Positions 1 through 7,961 of a DNA stretch of 64,000 nucleotides are shown here, piece by piece (within the stretch, counting starts at the first letter, position 1; the number at the start of each line of letters is the position of its first letter). The position numbers and the translations under genes are program-made. The stretch comes from Campylobacter sp. RM12651 (GTDB taxonomy: Bacteria > Campylobacterota > Campylobacteria > Campylobacterales > Campylobacteraceae). A model generated the notes under the pieces. It was not told where the DNA came from, ran no database searches, and saw nothing but the letters and a program-made list of their open reading frames with translations. Location of the stretch: the NCBI RefSeq assembly GCF_022369475.1, contig NZ_CP059600.1, positions 930,001-994,000 of the forward strand, read 5' to 3'.

Positions 1-218
1 TTGCTATGAGAGATGAACCAAGTGCTGTTTTAGGTCAAATGATTGAAGTAGTTAATCCAGAATCATGCATAGGTTGTAGAGATTGTGAAACTCATTGTCC
101 TGATTTTGCGATTAATGTTGCAGATGCTAAAGGCTTTAAATTTGCAAAACCTACTCAAGAAGGTAAAGATAGAGCGGCTGCAATTAAAGCTAACAATTTT
201 AAAAAGTTAAAGGCGTAA
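1..218 (+). CDS. oorD: OorD, 2-oxoglutarate:acceptor oxidoreductase delta subunit (5' truncated)
   Basis: Ferredoxin-like subunit of the 2-oxoglutarate:acceptor oxidoreductase that makes succinyl-CoA in the TCA cycle and passes electrons onward. The visible part carries one [4Fe-4S] signature, Cys-x2-Cys-x2-Cys-x3-Cys-Pro (CIGCRDCETHCP). The family normally has two such clusters and about 100 residues, and the reading frame is open to the window edge, so the first cluster lies upstream and the ATG at 6 is an internal Met. It ends two bases before oorA, first in an oorDABC operon. Identity rests on the motif plus the three following genes. Confidence 0.9.
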   Translation, partial: AMRDEPSAVLGQMIEVVNPESCIGCRDCETHCPDFAINVADAKGFKFAKPTQEGKDRAAAIKANNFKKLKA

Positions 219-220
219 AG

Positions 221-1345
221 ATGAGAGAAGTAATATCAACAGGAAATAATTTAATAGCTCAAGCTGCAATTGATTGTGGTTGTTCTTTTTTTGGTGGTTA
301 TCCAATAACTCCTAGTAGTGAGATAGCTCATGAATTAAGCCATATGCTACCAAAAGCTGGTGGAACATTTATTCAAATGGAAGATGAGATAAGTGGAATT
401 AGCGTTGCACTAGGTGCGGCTATGAGTGGTGCAAAAGCAATGACTGCAAGTAGTGGTCCTGGAATTAGCTTAAAAGCAGAACAAATAGGACTTGCATATA
501 TAGCTGAAATTCCAATCGTAATAGTAAATGTTATGCGTGGTGGTCCATCAACTGGTCTTCCAACTCGTGTTGCTCAAGGCGATTTATTTCAAGCAAAAGC
601 TCCAAGTCATGGAGATATAGCAAGTATTGCTATTGCACCTGCTAGTCTTGAAGAAAGCTATAATCTAACAATAACAGCATTTAATTATGCTAATAAATAC
701 TCAACTCCAGTATTTTTATTAATGGACGAAACGGTTGGACATATGAATGGTAAAGCAATTTTACCTGATGTAAAAGATTTAAAAATAGAACCACGCCGTG
801 AATTTACAGGAGACCCAAAAGATTATAAACCTTATAAAGCTGATATGGATGAACCTGCTACATTAAATCCATTCTTTAAAGGCTATCGTTATCATATAGC
901 TGGTCTTCATCACGGAGATATAGGTTTTCCAACTGAAGATGGCAAAATAGTTGATTATAATATGAGAAGATTAGTCGGTAAGATTAAAAATAAAGTAGAT
1001 GAATTAGCACTTTATGAAGAATATATGTTAGATGATGCTGATATTTGCATTATTGCTTACGGAAGCGTTGCTCGTGCTGCAAAAGAAGCAATTGCAAGAC
1101 TTAGAGCGCAAGGATTGAAAGTAGGTTTATTTAGACCAATTACTTTATATCCAGTTCATGAGAAAAAAATAGCTGAAGTTTGCTCAAGATTTAAGAAAAT
1201 TTTAGTAACAGAATTAAATATGGGACAATATTTAGAAGAAATTCAAAGAGCAAGTAAGAGAGATGATTTTGCTAGCTTACATAGAGCTAATGGTCGTCCA
1301 ATAACTCCAAGTGAAATTGAAGCAAAAGTAAAGGAGAGTTTCTAA
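221..1345 (+). CDS. oorA: OorA, 2-oxoglutarate:acceptor oxidoreductase alpha subunit
   Basis: Alpha subunit of the four-subunit 2-oxoglutarate:acceptor oxidoreductase, which replaces the 2-oxoglutarate dehydrogenase complex in Campylobacter. The 374-residue protein has the pyruvate/ketoacid oxidoreductase N-domain (GGYPITPSSEIAHEL near residues 25-39) and a C-terminal transketolase-like domain (IIAYGSVARAAKEA). Length is normal for the separate-subunit family. The stop codon overlaps the ATG of oorB (ATG at 1345), so translation is probably coupled. Cytoplasmic and oxygen-sensitive by family knowledge. Confidence 0.95.
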   Translation: MREVISTGNNLIAQAAIDCGCSFFGGYPITPSSEIAHELSHMLPKAGGTFIQMEDEISGISVALGAAMSGAKAMTASSGPGISLKAEQIGLAYIAEIPIVIVNVMRGGPSTGLPTRVAQGDLFQAKAPSHGDIASIAIAPASLEESYNLTITAFNYANKYSTPVFLLMDETVGHMNGKAILPDVKDLKIEPRREFTGDPKDYKPYKADMDEPATLNPFFKGYRYHIAGLHHGDIGFPTEDGKIVDYNMRRLVGKIKNKVDELALYEEYMLDDADICIIAYGSVARAAKEAIARLRAQGLKVGLFRPITLYPVHEKKIAEVCSRFKKILVTELNMGQYLEEIQRASKRDDFASLHRANGRPITPSEIEAKVKESF

Positions 1346-2199
1346 TGGCTTTTAATTATGATGATTATTTAAGAGTAGATAAAATGCCTACTCAGTGGTG
1401 CTGGGGATGTGGTGATGGTGTTGTTTTAAAATGTATTATTAAAGCAATTGCAAAAATGGGTTGGAATATGGATGATGTTTGCGTAGTTAGTGGTATTGGC
1501 TGTAGTGGTCGTATGAGCTCATATGTAAATTGCAATACCGTTCATACAACTCATGGTCGTGCATTAGCTTATGCAACTGGTATTAAATTAGCTAATCCAA
1601 CTAAACATGTAATAGTTGTAACAGGTGATGGCGATACAACTGCAATTGGTGGTAATCATTTAATCCATGCTGCAAGAAGAAATATTGATTTAACTCATAT
1701 TATGATTAATAACTTTATTTATGGACTTACAAATTCTCAAACAAGCCCAATGACCCCACAAGGATTTTACACAGTTACAGCTCAATTTGGTAATATTGAC
1801 CCTACATTTGATGCTTGCGAATTAGTAAAAGCAGCTGGAGCTAGTTTTATAGCTCGTGGTAATGTAATTGATGCTGCTAAACTTGAAAATATGATTTATA
1901 AAGCAATGGCTCATGAAGGATATAGTTTTATTGATTGCTTTAGTAACTGCCATATTAATTTAGGTCGTAAAAATAAAATGGGCGAAGCTGTTCAAATGCT
2001 TGATTGGATAAGTAATCGTTCTGTTGAAAAATCTAAATTTGATAAATTAAGCGATGAAGAAAAAGTTGATAAATTCCCAGTTGGAATTTTATATGAAAAT
2101 AAAACTAAACCTGAATATTGCAAAGCTTATGAAGAAGTTCGCCGTGCTGCTAAAGAAGGTAGAATGGTTAATTTAAATGCTTTAGGGGGTGCTAAATGA
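1345..2199 (+). CDS. oorB: OorB, 2-oxoglutarate:acceptor oxidoreductase beta subunit
   Basis: Thiamine pyrophosphate-binding beta subunit. It shows the CWGCGDG segment near residues 19-25 and a TPP/Mg motif: GDG at 94-96 followed by an Asn pair at 122-123 (INNFIYGLT). At 284 residues it has the usual length. The next gene, oorC, starts at 2196 inside the end of this one, which keeps the operon tightly coupled. Confidence 0.95.
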   Translation: MAFNYDDYLRVDKMPTQWCWGCGDGVVLKCIIKAIAKMGWNMDDVCVVSGIGCSGRMSSYVNCNTVHTTHGRALAYATGIKLANPTKHVIVVTGDGDTTAIGGNHLIHAARRNIDLTHIMINNFIYGLTNSQTSPMTPQGFYTVTAQFGNIDPTFDACELVKAAGASFIARGNVIDAAKLENMIYKAMAHEGYSFIDCFSNCHINLGRKNKMGEAVQMLDWISNRSVEKSKFDKLSDEEKVDKFPVGILYENKTKPEYCKAYEEVRRAAKEGRMVNLNALGGAK

Positions 2200-2768
2200 A
2201 ATTCCAATTAAGATTTGGTGGAGAAGGCGGTCAAGGTGTAATTACTGCTGGTGAGATTTTAGCAGCTGCTTGGATGGAAAAGGGTGGAAGTAGTAAAAAA
2301 GGTGCTTATGCTATAAAAGCTAGTACATATACTTCTCAAGTTCGTGGTGGTCCAACTAAGGTTGATATTATTTTAGATGATGAAGAAATATTATTTCCTT
2401 ATGCAGTTGAAGGCGAAATTACTTTTATGCTTTCAACTGCTCAAAAAGGCTATTCTGGTTTTAAAGATGGTGTTTGTGAAGGTGGAATAATAGTAGTTGA
2501 GCCAAATCTAGTAAAACCAAGTGAAGAAGATAGAAAGAAATTTAAAATATTTGAAATTCCAATCATTACAATAGCTAAAGATGAAGTTGGCAATGTGGCT
2601 ACTCAATCAGTTGTTGCGCTTGCAATTGCGGTATATATGAGCAAATGTATGGATACTGATGTTGTAAAAGAAGTTATGTTAAGTCATGTGCCACCAAAAA
2701 CTCGTGATGCAAATGCTAAGGCTTATGATTTAGGTATAAAATACGCTAAAAAAGCTTTAGGAGAATAA
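2196..2768 (+). CDS. oorC: OorC, 2-oxoglutarate:acceptor oxidoreductase gamma subunit
   Basis: Gamma subunit of the oxidoreductase, with the family's N-terminal glycine-rich GGEGGQGV motif (residues 8-15). At 190 residues it is full length. It is the last gene of oorDABC: a hairpin follows directly (2771-2792) and the next gene has its own promoter. Confidence 0.94.
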   Translation: MKFQLRFGGEGGQGVITAGEILAAAWMEKGGSSKKGAYAIKASTYTSQVRGGPTKVDIILDDEEILFPYAVEGEITFMLSTAQKGYSGFKDGVCEGGIIVVEPNLVKPSEEDRKKFKIFEIPIITIAKDEVGNVATQSVVALAIAVYMSKCMDTDVVKEVMLSHVPPKTRDANAKAYDLGIKYAKKALGE

Positions 2769-2770
2769 TT

Positions 2771-2792
2771 TTAAGCCCTTTATAGGGCTTAA
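2771..2792 (+). terminator. Hairpin after oorC
   Basis: Perfect 8-bp stem TTAAGCCC / GGGCTTAA with a 6-base loop, three bases after the oorC stop. The following bases are AT-rich but not a clean T run, so this is a likely rather than textbook intrinsic terminator. Confidence 0.7.
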
Positions 2793-2876
2793 ATATTAAT
2801 TATTTAATAAAAATTTAATATTAATCTTTAAATTATTAAAAAATATACTTTATTTTTCTTTTTAATAAATTCTTAT

Positions 2877-2882
2877 TATAAT
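2877..2882 (+). promoter_or_regulatory. -10 box of the dicarboxylate carrier gene
   Basis: Perfect TATAAT, 27 bases before the ATG at 2909 and downstream of an A/T-rich stretch with T runs, the usual form of Campylobacter sigma-70 promoters, which lack a clear -35. A ribosome binding site (AAAAGGAG) follows before the start codon. Confidence 0.6.
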
Positions 2883-2908
2883 TACTTACTTTTTGAAAAG
2901 GAGATGTT

Positions 2909-4492
2909 ATGACTAAGGATAAAATTCCTTTAGCTATTTTATGTATATTAATAGCTATTTCATTTGTATTTATTCCGGTTCCTGAAAGTCTAATTTCTAT
3001 TAAACAAGCTGCTTTATTAAAGGCTCATTCTGATTTTTCAGAACAAAAATTATTAGAATTAAGCTTATTTGATGCAAGACTTTCTTGGATATATTTAGGT
3101 TGTTTTATAGCTACTGTTTTATGTATTATTTTAAAGGTAATGCCACTTGGTGCAGTTAGCTTAATATCTATTGCTTTTATAGCAATTTCTACAATTAGCG
3201 TTAGTGCTGATATTAGTGGAGCTGCTAGAAGTAAGGCTGCTATTAAAGATGCTTTAAGTGCATTTTCTAATAGCTTAATATGGCTTATTGTAATATCTAT
3301 TATGCTCGCTCGTGGTATTATCAAAACTGGTCTTGGAAGAAGATTGGCATTTTATTTTTTAAGCATATTTGGTAAAAAAACTTTAGGTATAGGATATTCA
3401 ATTGCTTTAAGCGAAGTGTTTTTAGCTCCAATTACTCCATCAAATACTGCAAGGGGCGGTGGTATAATTAATCCAATAGTTCAATCAATTGCTAAAGCTC
3501 TAGGTTCAGAGCCAAATAATGGCAGTGCAAATAAAGCAGGAACATATCTTAGCCTTGTAAATTATCAATCAAATCCAATTACATCTGCTATGTTTATTAC
3601 CGCAACTGCACCAAATCCATTGGTAGTAAAACTAATTTCAGATGCAACTAATGCAAATATTAGTATTACTTGGGGGCAATGGGCTTTAGGAATGTTTGTT
3701 CCTGGAATGTGTGCGATATTGCTTATGCCATTAGTGATTTATTTTTTAAGCCCACCTGAACTTAAAGAAACACCTGATGCAAGAGAATTAGCTAAAAAAG
3801 AATTAGCTGCTATGGGTAAATTTAGCTTAGATGAAAAAATTATGCTTAGTATTTTTGGATTATGCTTATTCTTATGGGCTGGAATGCCTAGTAATTTTGC
3901 TAATTGGTTTGGTTTTAGCGAATATGCAAAGGCCTTGACGTTTGATCCTGCTAGTGTGGCGGCTTTAGGACTTGCAATTGCGCTTTTAACTGGTGTTTTA
4001 AAATACGATGAATTATTAGCAGAAAAGACAGCTTGGGATACATTAGTATGGTTTGCTGCTTTAATTATGCTTGCTACTATGCTTGATAAATTAGGTTTAG
4101 CTGCATTTTTAGGACAAGAGTTAAAAATGGCAGCTTCATCTTTAGGGCTTAGTGTAACTTTTGTAATGATATTTTTTACTTTAGCGTTTTTATATTCGCA
4201 CTATTTTTTCGCAAGCACAACAGCTCATATTTCAGCAATGTTTTTGGTATTTTATAAAACAGGGCTTGATTTAGGAGCACCACCTATGCTATATGCTTTT
4301 ATGTTAGCAGCTGCAGGAAATATTATGATGGCACTTACGCATTATGCTACAGGGACTGCTCCTGTTGTATTTGGTAGTGGTTATGTTAGTCTTAATAAAT
4401 GGTGGATAATAGGTTTTATTGTAAGTGTTATTGATATAGCAGTTATGATTTGTGTTGGCTTGGTATGGTGGAAGATATTAGGCTTTTATTGA
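2909..4492 (+). CDS. DASS/CitT-family dicarboxylate or 2-oxoglutarate/malate carrier
   Basis: Integral inner-membrane carrier of the divalent anion:sodium symporter superfamily, with about a dozen hydrophobic segments over 527 residues. Two Ser-Asn substrate-site motifs are visible: SNTARGGG and, on the following segment, SNPITSAMF. After the latter comes ITATAPNPL, typical of CitT and 2-oxoglutarate/malate translocators. The substrate is probably a C4-C6 dicarboxylate (2-oxoglutarate, malate, succinate, citrate), but sequence alone does not say which. It lies directly after the 2-oxoglutarate oxidoreductase operon, a suggestive but independent transcription unit with its own promoter and terminator. 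Confidence 0.82.
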   Translation: MTKDKIPLAILCILIAISFVFIPVPESLISIKQAALLKAHSDFSEQKLLELSLFDARLSWIYLGCFIATVLCIILKVMPLGAVSLISIAFIAISTISVSADISGAARSKAAIKDALSAFSNSLIWLIVISIMLARGIIKTGLGRRLAFYFLSIFGKKTLGIGYSIALSEVFLAPITPSNTARGGGIINPIVQSIAKALGSEPNNGSANKAGTYLSLVNYQSNPITSAMFITATAPNPLVVKLISDATNANISITWGQWALGMFVPGMCAILLMPLVIYFLSPPELKETPDARELAKKELAAMGKFSLDEKIMLSIFGLCLFLWAGMPSNFANWFGFSEYAKALTFDPASVAALGLAIALLTGVLKYDELLAEKTAWDTLVWFAALIMLATMLDKLGLAAFLGQELKMAASSLGLSVTFVMIFFTLAFLYSHYFFASTTAHISAMFLVFYKTGLDLGAPPMLYAFMLAAAGNIMMALTHYATGTAPVVFGSGYVSLNKWWIIGFIVSVIDIAVMICVGLVWWKILGFY

Positions 4493-4496
4493 TTTA

Positions 4497-4531
4497 AGAA
4501 TTTGAAATAGGAAATTCCTATTTCAAATTCT
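4497..4531. terminator. Bidirectional terminator between the carrier gene and the lipoprotein gene
   Basis: Near-perfect 17-bp palindrome, AGAATTTGAAATAGGAA and its reverse complement, separated by a single A, between two converging genes. It serves both strands. Confidence 0.8.
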
Positions 4532-4544
4532 AAACACAAAATTA

Positions 4545-4859
4545 TTAATAAACTTCCACATATACCATACCATCATCAGTATATCTTGCACTATAATCAA
4601 ACCAATTTTCAGCACTTTGTTTTGTGTTTTTATTTGTCATTTTCATTTCAGCTTTACATCTAATTAGTTTTTTTTCTTTATCTATTTTTTCAGTCATAAA
4701 TCCAGAATACGAAATATCTAATGAAGAAATATTAGGAACTTGTTTTTTAACAATTTGAGTAACAACATCAGTTACTTCTTTATCATCACAACTAGGTATA
4801 GAACCACAACCTATACAAAATACACTAACCACAATTAAAGAAAAATATATTTTTTTCAC
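4545..4859 (-). CDS. Small putative lipoprotein of unknown function
   Basis: 104 residues starting with a Lys-Lys n-region, a hydrophobic stretch and a Cys at about residue 18 preceded by Ile-Gly, an acceptable lipobox though position -3 is Cys rather than Leu. The mature part is polar with four more Cys or charged clusters and no recognised domain. It follows the TM2 gene by nine bases on the same strand, so the two are probably co-transcribed from the poly-G promoter region upstream of that gene. Function not recognised. Confidence 0.6.
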   Translation of the reverse strand: MKKIYFSLIVVSVFCIGCGSIPSCDDKEVTDVVTQIVKKQVPNISSLDISYSGFMTEKIDKEKKLIRCKAEMKMTNKNTKQSAENWFDYSARYTDDGMVYVEVY

Positions 4860-4868
4860 GATATATCC

Positions 4869-5219
4869 TTATATAATTTGTAAAATTTGTTGATAATTGT
4901 ATTGTCTAACTTTTTTGCCAATATTTATAATATCAATAATCCACCATATAATTCCTATTGCAAACATACAAGTAATGAATTTGAGTATAAAAATAAGTAT
5001 GCCTAAACCAATAGAGCCAAGATAAAATCTATCTACATAAAACATAGCACATATAATTCCAGTAGTAGGATTTTTAAGCTTTGCAGCAAGTAGTTTGTCT
5101 GAAAAGTTTTTTCTTTCAGCATCGTTCATTCTCTCTAACTTTTCTCTTAAATTAATTACAGCCATTCCGTCTTTTGGCAACTTGTCTTGAATACTCATTA
5201 AAATACTATTCGTATCCAT
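4869..5219 (-). CDS. TM2-domain membrane protein
   Basis: 116 residues: a polar N-terminal half of about 65 residues, then two membrane segments with the TM2-domain signature Asp-Arg-Phe-Tyr-Leu-Gly followed by a Gly-rich turn. TM2 proteins are small inner-membrane proteins of unclear role. It is first in a two-gene unit with the lipoprotein gene. The upstream region on this strand has an 11-G tract butting against a -10-like TATTAT, so expression may be phase-variable. Confidence 0.72.
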   Translation of the reverse strand: MDTNSILMSIQDKLPKDGMAVINLREKLERMNDAERKNFSDKLLAAKLKNPTTGIICAMFYVDRFYLGSIGLGILIFILKFITCMFAIGIIWWIIDIINIGKKVRQYNYQQILQII

Positions 5220-5249
5220 TTACACTCCTTAATAAAAAATTAAATCCAT

Positions 5250-5266
5250 ATAATACCCCCCCCCCC
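5250..5266 (-). promoter_or_regulatory. Poly-G tract abutting a -10-like hexamer upstream of the TM2 gene
   Basis: On the minus strand eleven G (plus-strand C at 5256-5266) run directly into TATTAT (5250-5255), about 30 bases before the TM2 start codon. If TATTAT is the -10, the tract lies in the spacer where slippage would change promoter geometry. Poly-G/C tracts are the standard phase-variation device of Campylobacter. The promoter assignment is inference. Confidence 0.5.
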
Positions 5267-5328
5267 AATCTTAAAAGTAGCTTAAAATAATTTTAAAATA
5301 TTTAAAACAAAAATTATCTTATTTAGGC

Positions 5329-5334
5329 TACAAT
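5329..5334 (+). promoter_or_regulatory. -10 box of fldA
   Basis: TACAAT, 30 bases before the flavodoxin ATG, after periodic A/T tracts, with ribosome binding site AAGGAG downstream. Confidence 0.45.
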
Positions 5335-5364
5335 GAAACTACATTTTAATTTTAAGGAGAAGTT

Positions 5365-5856
5365 ATGAAAAAAGTTGGTATTTTTTATGCTACAAAAGGT
5401 GGTACTACTAAAGCTTTTGCAGAGCAAATCGCAGCAAAAATTGGTGCTGATGTTGTAAATATTAAAGATGTTGAAATAAACGCATTATCAGAATATAAAA
5501 CTTTAATCTTAATGAGTTCAAGCTATTTTTTTGGTGCTTTGGCTGATGATTGGGGAAGTAAAGTAAAATTATTAAATACTATTGATTTTAGCGATAAAAA
5601 TGTAGCTATCGTAGGTGTTGGCGGACAAGAAAGACATCCTGATAGTTTTTGCTCTGGTGTAGCTGATTTTTATGATAAATTAGCTTTTAGTGGAGCAAGA
5701 TTTATAGGCGAAGTTTGCTCAAGTGATTATAACTACACATTCTCAAGATTACAATTTGGAAAAGCTTTAAGAGGGCTTTGCCTTGATAAAGCTGATGGGG
5801 ATAAAAACGAAGCAAGAATTAATGCTTGGGTTGAAAATATTAAAAAATATTTATGA
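5365..5856 (+). CDS. fldA: Flavodoxin FldA
   Basis: FMN electron carrier of 163 residues. The N-terminal phosphate-binding loop (ATKGGTTKAFA, residues 9-19), the SSSYFFGALADDW segment and the GVGGQERHPDSFCSG loop are typical of long-chain Campylobacter/Helicobacter flavodoxins, which accept electrons from pyruvate and 2-oxoglutarate oxidoreductases. Here it sits near oorDABC, its likely electron donor. AAGGAG precedes the ATG by five bases. A strong terminator follows. Confidence 0.93.
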   Translation: MKKVGIFYATKGGTTKAFAEQIAAKIGADVVNIKDVEINALSEYKTLILMSSSYFFGALADDWGSKVKLLNTIDFSDKNVAIVGVGGQERHPDSFCSGVADFYDKLAFSGARFIGEVCSSDYNYTFSRLQFGKALRGLCLDKADGDKNEARINAWVENIKKYL

Positions 5857-5861
5857 TTTTT

Positions 5862-5882
5862 AGGAAGCCAAGCTTCCTTTTT
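5862..5882 (+). terminator. Intrinsic terminator of fldA
   Basis: Perfect 7-bp stem AGGAAGC / GCTTCCT with a 3-base loop followed by a T run, five bases after the fldA stop. Confidence 0.85.
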
Positions 5883-5886
5883 GGTA

Positions 5887-6819
5887 ATGTTAGCATTTTT
5901 TAAACACTTATATTTGATATTTATTTTTAGACTTTGTTATGATAAAAAAGGTAATTTTTTATTGTTTTTATTTCAATTAGTTTCAGCGTTTTTTGTTTTT
6001 GTAACTTTTATTGTGATAGTTTTATATAGCTTAGAATACATAAGCGATCATACAAAAAATCTTGATGAACTTAAAAAGGCTGAAGGTGTATTGTACGATA
6101 TAGAAAAGATAGTTTATAAGAAAATATTTAGGAGTAGAACTGATTACATAATATGGCATTATAAAATGATTGATAATAATAAAAATCACAAAACTTTCAT
6201 AGCAAGAGAAGATAAAAGTTATGCAAAAAATCTCATAGGGCAAAAAGTAGCTATTTACTATGTTCCTAGCGTATTTTATCCAGAAATAAGACAATTAGAA
6301 TCAAATGGCTTTATTTATGAGCGATACAAAGTAAGAGATAATTATGAAGATTTAAAGTATATTTTCCCATTTTTTATGTTTTTTGCGAGTATATTTTATA
6401 TGCTAAATATTAAAGGCAAATACCCTGATGATTATGAATTACCATTACTTAAACATAGTATAAAGCTAAAGGCTTTTAATAAATATTTTTTGATTTTATT
6501 AATTTGGTTTATTTTTATAATCGCAGCGTTTAAATATAGTGATGAAATTATTATAATGTATTTTTTAATTATTTTAAATCCTATAATTACGCTAGTTTTT
6601 GAGCTAAAATTTAATTTAATCAAAATTAATTTTTATGATGATTTTTTAGAATTTGAATATGGATTTTTCTTATTTAAAGTCAAGTATAAGAAAATAAAAT
6701 ATATAGATTATCAAGGAATTTATATTCAAACTAAATATATTAATTTTATTATTAATATAAATAAATTGAGCGAAGATGATTTGGATTATTTAGCTATAAG
6801 TTTAAAAAATAATTCCTAA
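5887..6819 (+). CDS. Membrane protein of unknown function
   Basis: About 310 residues, rich in Ile, Phe, Lys and Tyr, with four to six hydrophobic segments: one near the N-terminus, two around residues 160-180, two around 205-235. A TTG at 5881 would extend the frame by two codons, but it overlaps the T run of the fldA terminator, so ATG 5887 is preferred. No good ribosome binding site is visible before it. I see no own promoter and no known family. Its stop codon lies inside the hairpin shared with prs. Confidence 0.6.
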   Translation: MLAFFKHLYLIFIFRLCYDKKGNFLLFLFQLVSAFFVFVTFIVIVLYSLEYISDHTKNLDELKKAEGVLYDIEKIVYKKIFRSRTDYIIWHYKMIDNNKNHKTFIAREDKSYAKNLIGQKVAIYYVPSVFYPEIRQLESNGFIYERYKVRDNYEDLKYIFPFFMFFASIFYMLNIKGKYPDDYELPLLKHSIKLKAFNKYFLILLIWFIFIIAAFKYSDEIIIMYFLIILNPIITLVFELKFNLIKINFYDDFLEFEYGFFLFKVKYKKIKYIDYQGIYIQTKYINFIININKLSEDDLDYLAISLKNNS

Positions 6820-6837
6820 TTAATTAAATTAGGAATT
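6811..6837. terminator. Bidirectional terminator between the membrane-protein gene and prs
   Basis: Perfect 11-bp stem AATTCCTAATT / AATTAGGAATT with a 5-base loop between converging genes. It includes the stop codon of the plus-strand gene. Confidence 0.8.
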
Positions 6838-6850
6838 ATGAAAAATTTAA

Positions 6851-7780
6851 TTATGAAAATAAACCATTAACACTTTCATTATGATAAACACGGCGAATAA
6901 CTTCTCCAAATAAAGGTGCAACACTTAAAACTGTTATTTTTTTACATTCTTTTGCTAGTGGTATAGTATCAGTTACTATTAATTCATCTAAAGCACCATT
7001 TTCTATTCTATCATAAGCAGCTCCACTTAAAACAGGATGAGTACAGCAAGCAATTACACTTTTAGCTCCTAATTTTTTAAACACTTCAGCAGCTTTAACA
7101 ATAGTTCCTGCAGTATCAATCATATCATCAACTATAATTACATCTTTACCATTTACATCGCCAATTACATTCATAACTTCGCTTTCATTAGCTTTTTCAC
7201 GGCGTTTATCAACAATAACAAGTTCTAAATCTAGTGCTTTTGCAACAGCTCTTGCACGAACAATTCCGCCTGTATCAGGACTTGCAACTACTGCTTTACT
7301 TAAATCTCTTTGTTTTAAATGTTCGTTAAAAATAATACTTCCGTATAAATTATCAACAGGGATATTAAAAAATCCTTGAATTTGACCTGCGTGTAAATCA
7401 ATAGTAGCTACACGGCTAATTCCTGCAGTTTGCATTAAATCAGCTATTAATTTTGCACTAATTGGAACTCTAGGAGCTGCTTTTCTATCTTGTCTAGCAT
7501 ATCCAAAATAAGGAATTACAGCAGTGATTGAATTAGCTGAACTTCTTTTTAATGCGTCAGTTAATATTAATAATTCCATTAAATTATCATTCGCTGGTGC
7601 GCAAGTGCTTTGGATAATAAATACATCTTTACCACGCACACTTTCTCCAATTTGAACGCTAATTTCTCCATCACTAAAACGCTTAACTCCAGCATCGCTT
7701 AATTTACAATCTAATCTTTGAGCGACTTTATTGGCAAATTGAATATTTGCAGAACCCGAAAAAATGGTATAACCTCTCAT
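6851..7780 (-). CDS. prs: Ribose-phosphate pyrophosphokinase
   Basis: Makes PRPP from ribose 5-phosphate and ATP for nucleotide, histidine and tryptophan synthesis. The 309-residue protein has the class I signatures: DLHAGQIQGFF (128-138) and the PRPP-binding loop DDMIDTAGTI (218-227). Length is normal. Single-gene unit divergent from lctP, with an upstream region of about 180 bases shared by both. Confidence 0.96.
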   Translation of the reverse strand: MRGYTIFSGSANIQFANKVAQRLDCKLSDAGVKRFSDGEISVQIGESVRGKDVFIIQSTCAPANDNLMELLILTDALKRSSANSITAVIPYFGYARQDRKAAPRVPISAKLIADLMQTAGISRVATIDLHAGQIQGFFNIPVDNLYGSIIFNEHLKQRDLSKAVVASPDTGGIVRARAVAKALDLELVIVDKRREKANESEVMNVIGDVNGKDVIIVDDMIDTAGTIVKAAEVFKKLGAKSVIACCTHPVLSGAAYDRIENGALDELIVTDTIPLAKECKKITVLSVAPLFGEVIRRVYHNESVNGLFS

Positions 7781-7842
7781 AAAATAACCTTTCTAAATTA
7801 ATAAAATGAGCTATTATATCTTAAAAAACTTATTTGTAAATT

Positions 7843-7859
7843 TGTTACAAAAAGTAACA
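7843..7859. promoter_or_regulatory. GTTAC-N5-GTAAC palindrome upstream of lctP
   Basis: Perfect inverted repeat TGTTAC / GTAACA with a 5-base spacer, in the prs-lctP intergenic region about 40 bases upstream of a TATTAT -10 candidate (7899-7904) for lctP. The same core occurs at 47060-47074. It looks like an operator for a dimeric regulator. Which one is unknown. Confidence 0.45.
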
Positions 7860-7898
7860 TATTGTTAAAAATATTACGATTATTCTTAATCTTGTTGT

Positions 7899-7904
7899 TA
7901 TTAT
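7899..7904 (+). promoter_or_regulatory. -10 candidate of lctP
   Basis: TATTAT, about 58 bases before the preferred start codon at 7962. It lies just upstream of the longer ATG at 7905, which argues that 7905 is not the translation start. Confidence 0.4.
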
Positions 7905-7961
7905 ATGCTAAATTCAGCATTTAAAATTAAAATATTAAAATCTTATCACGAAAGGAAAATT

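Noticed and set aside
5881-5886. TTG 5881 as the start of the membrane-protein gene
   Set aside because: It lies in the T run of the fldA terminator and has no ribosome binding site; ATG 5887 is preferred.
7905-7961. N-terminal extension of LctP from ATG 7905
   Set aside because: No ribosome binding site, non-family sequence, and a promoter -10 sits immediately before it. ATG 7962 has a good ribosome site.
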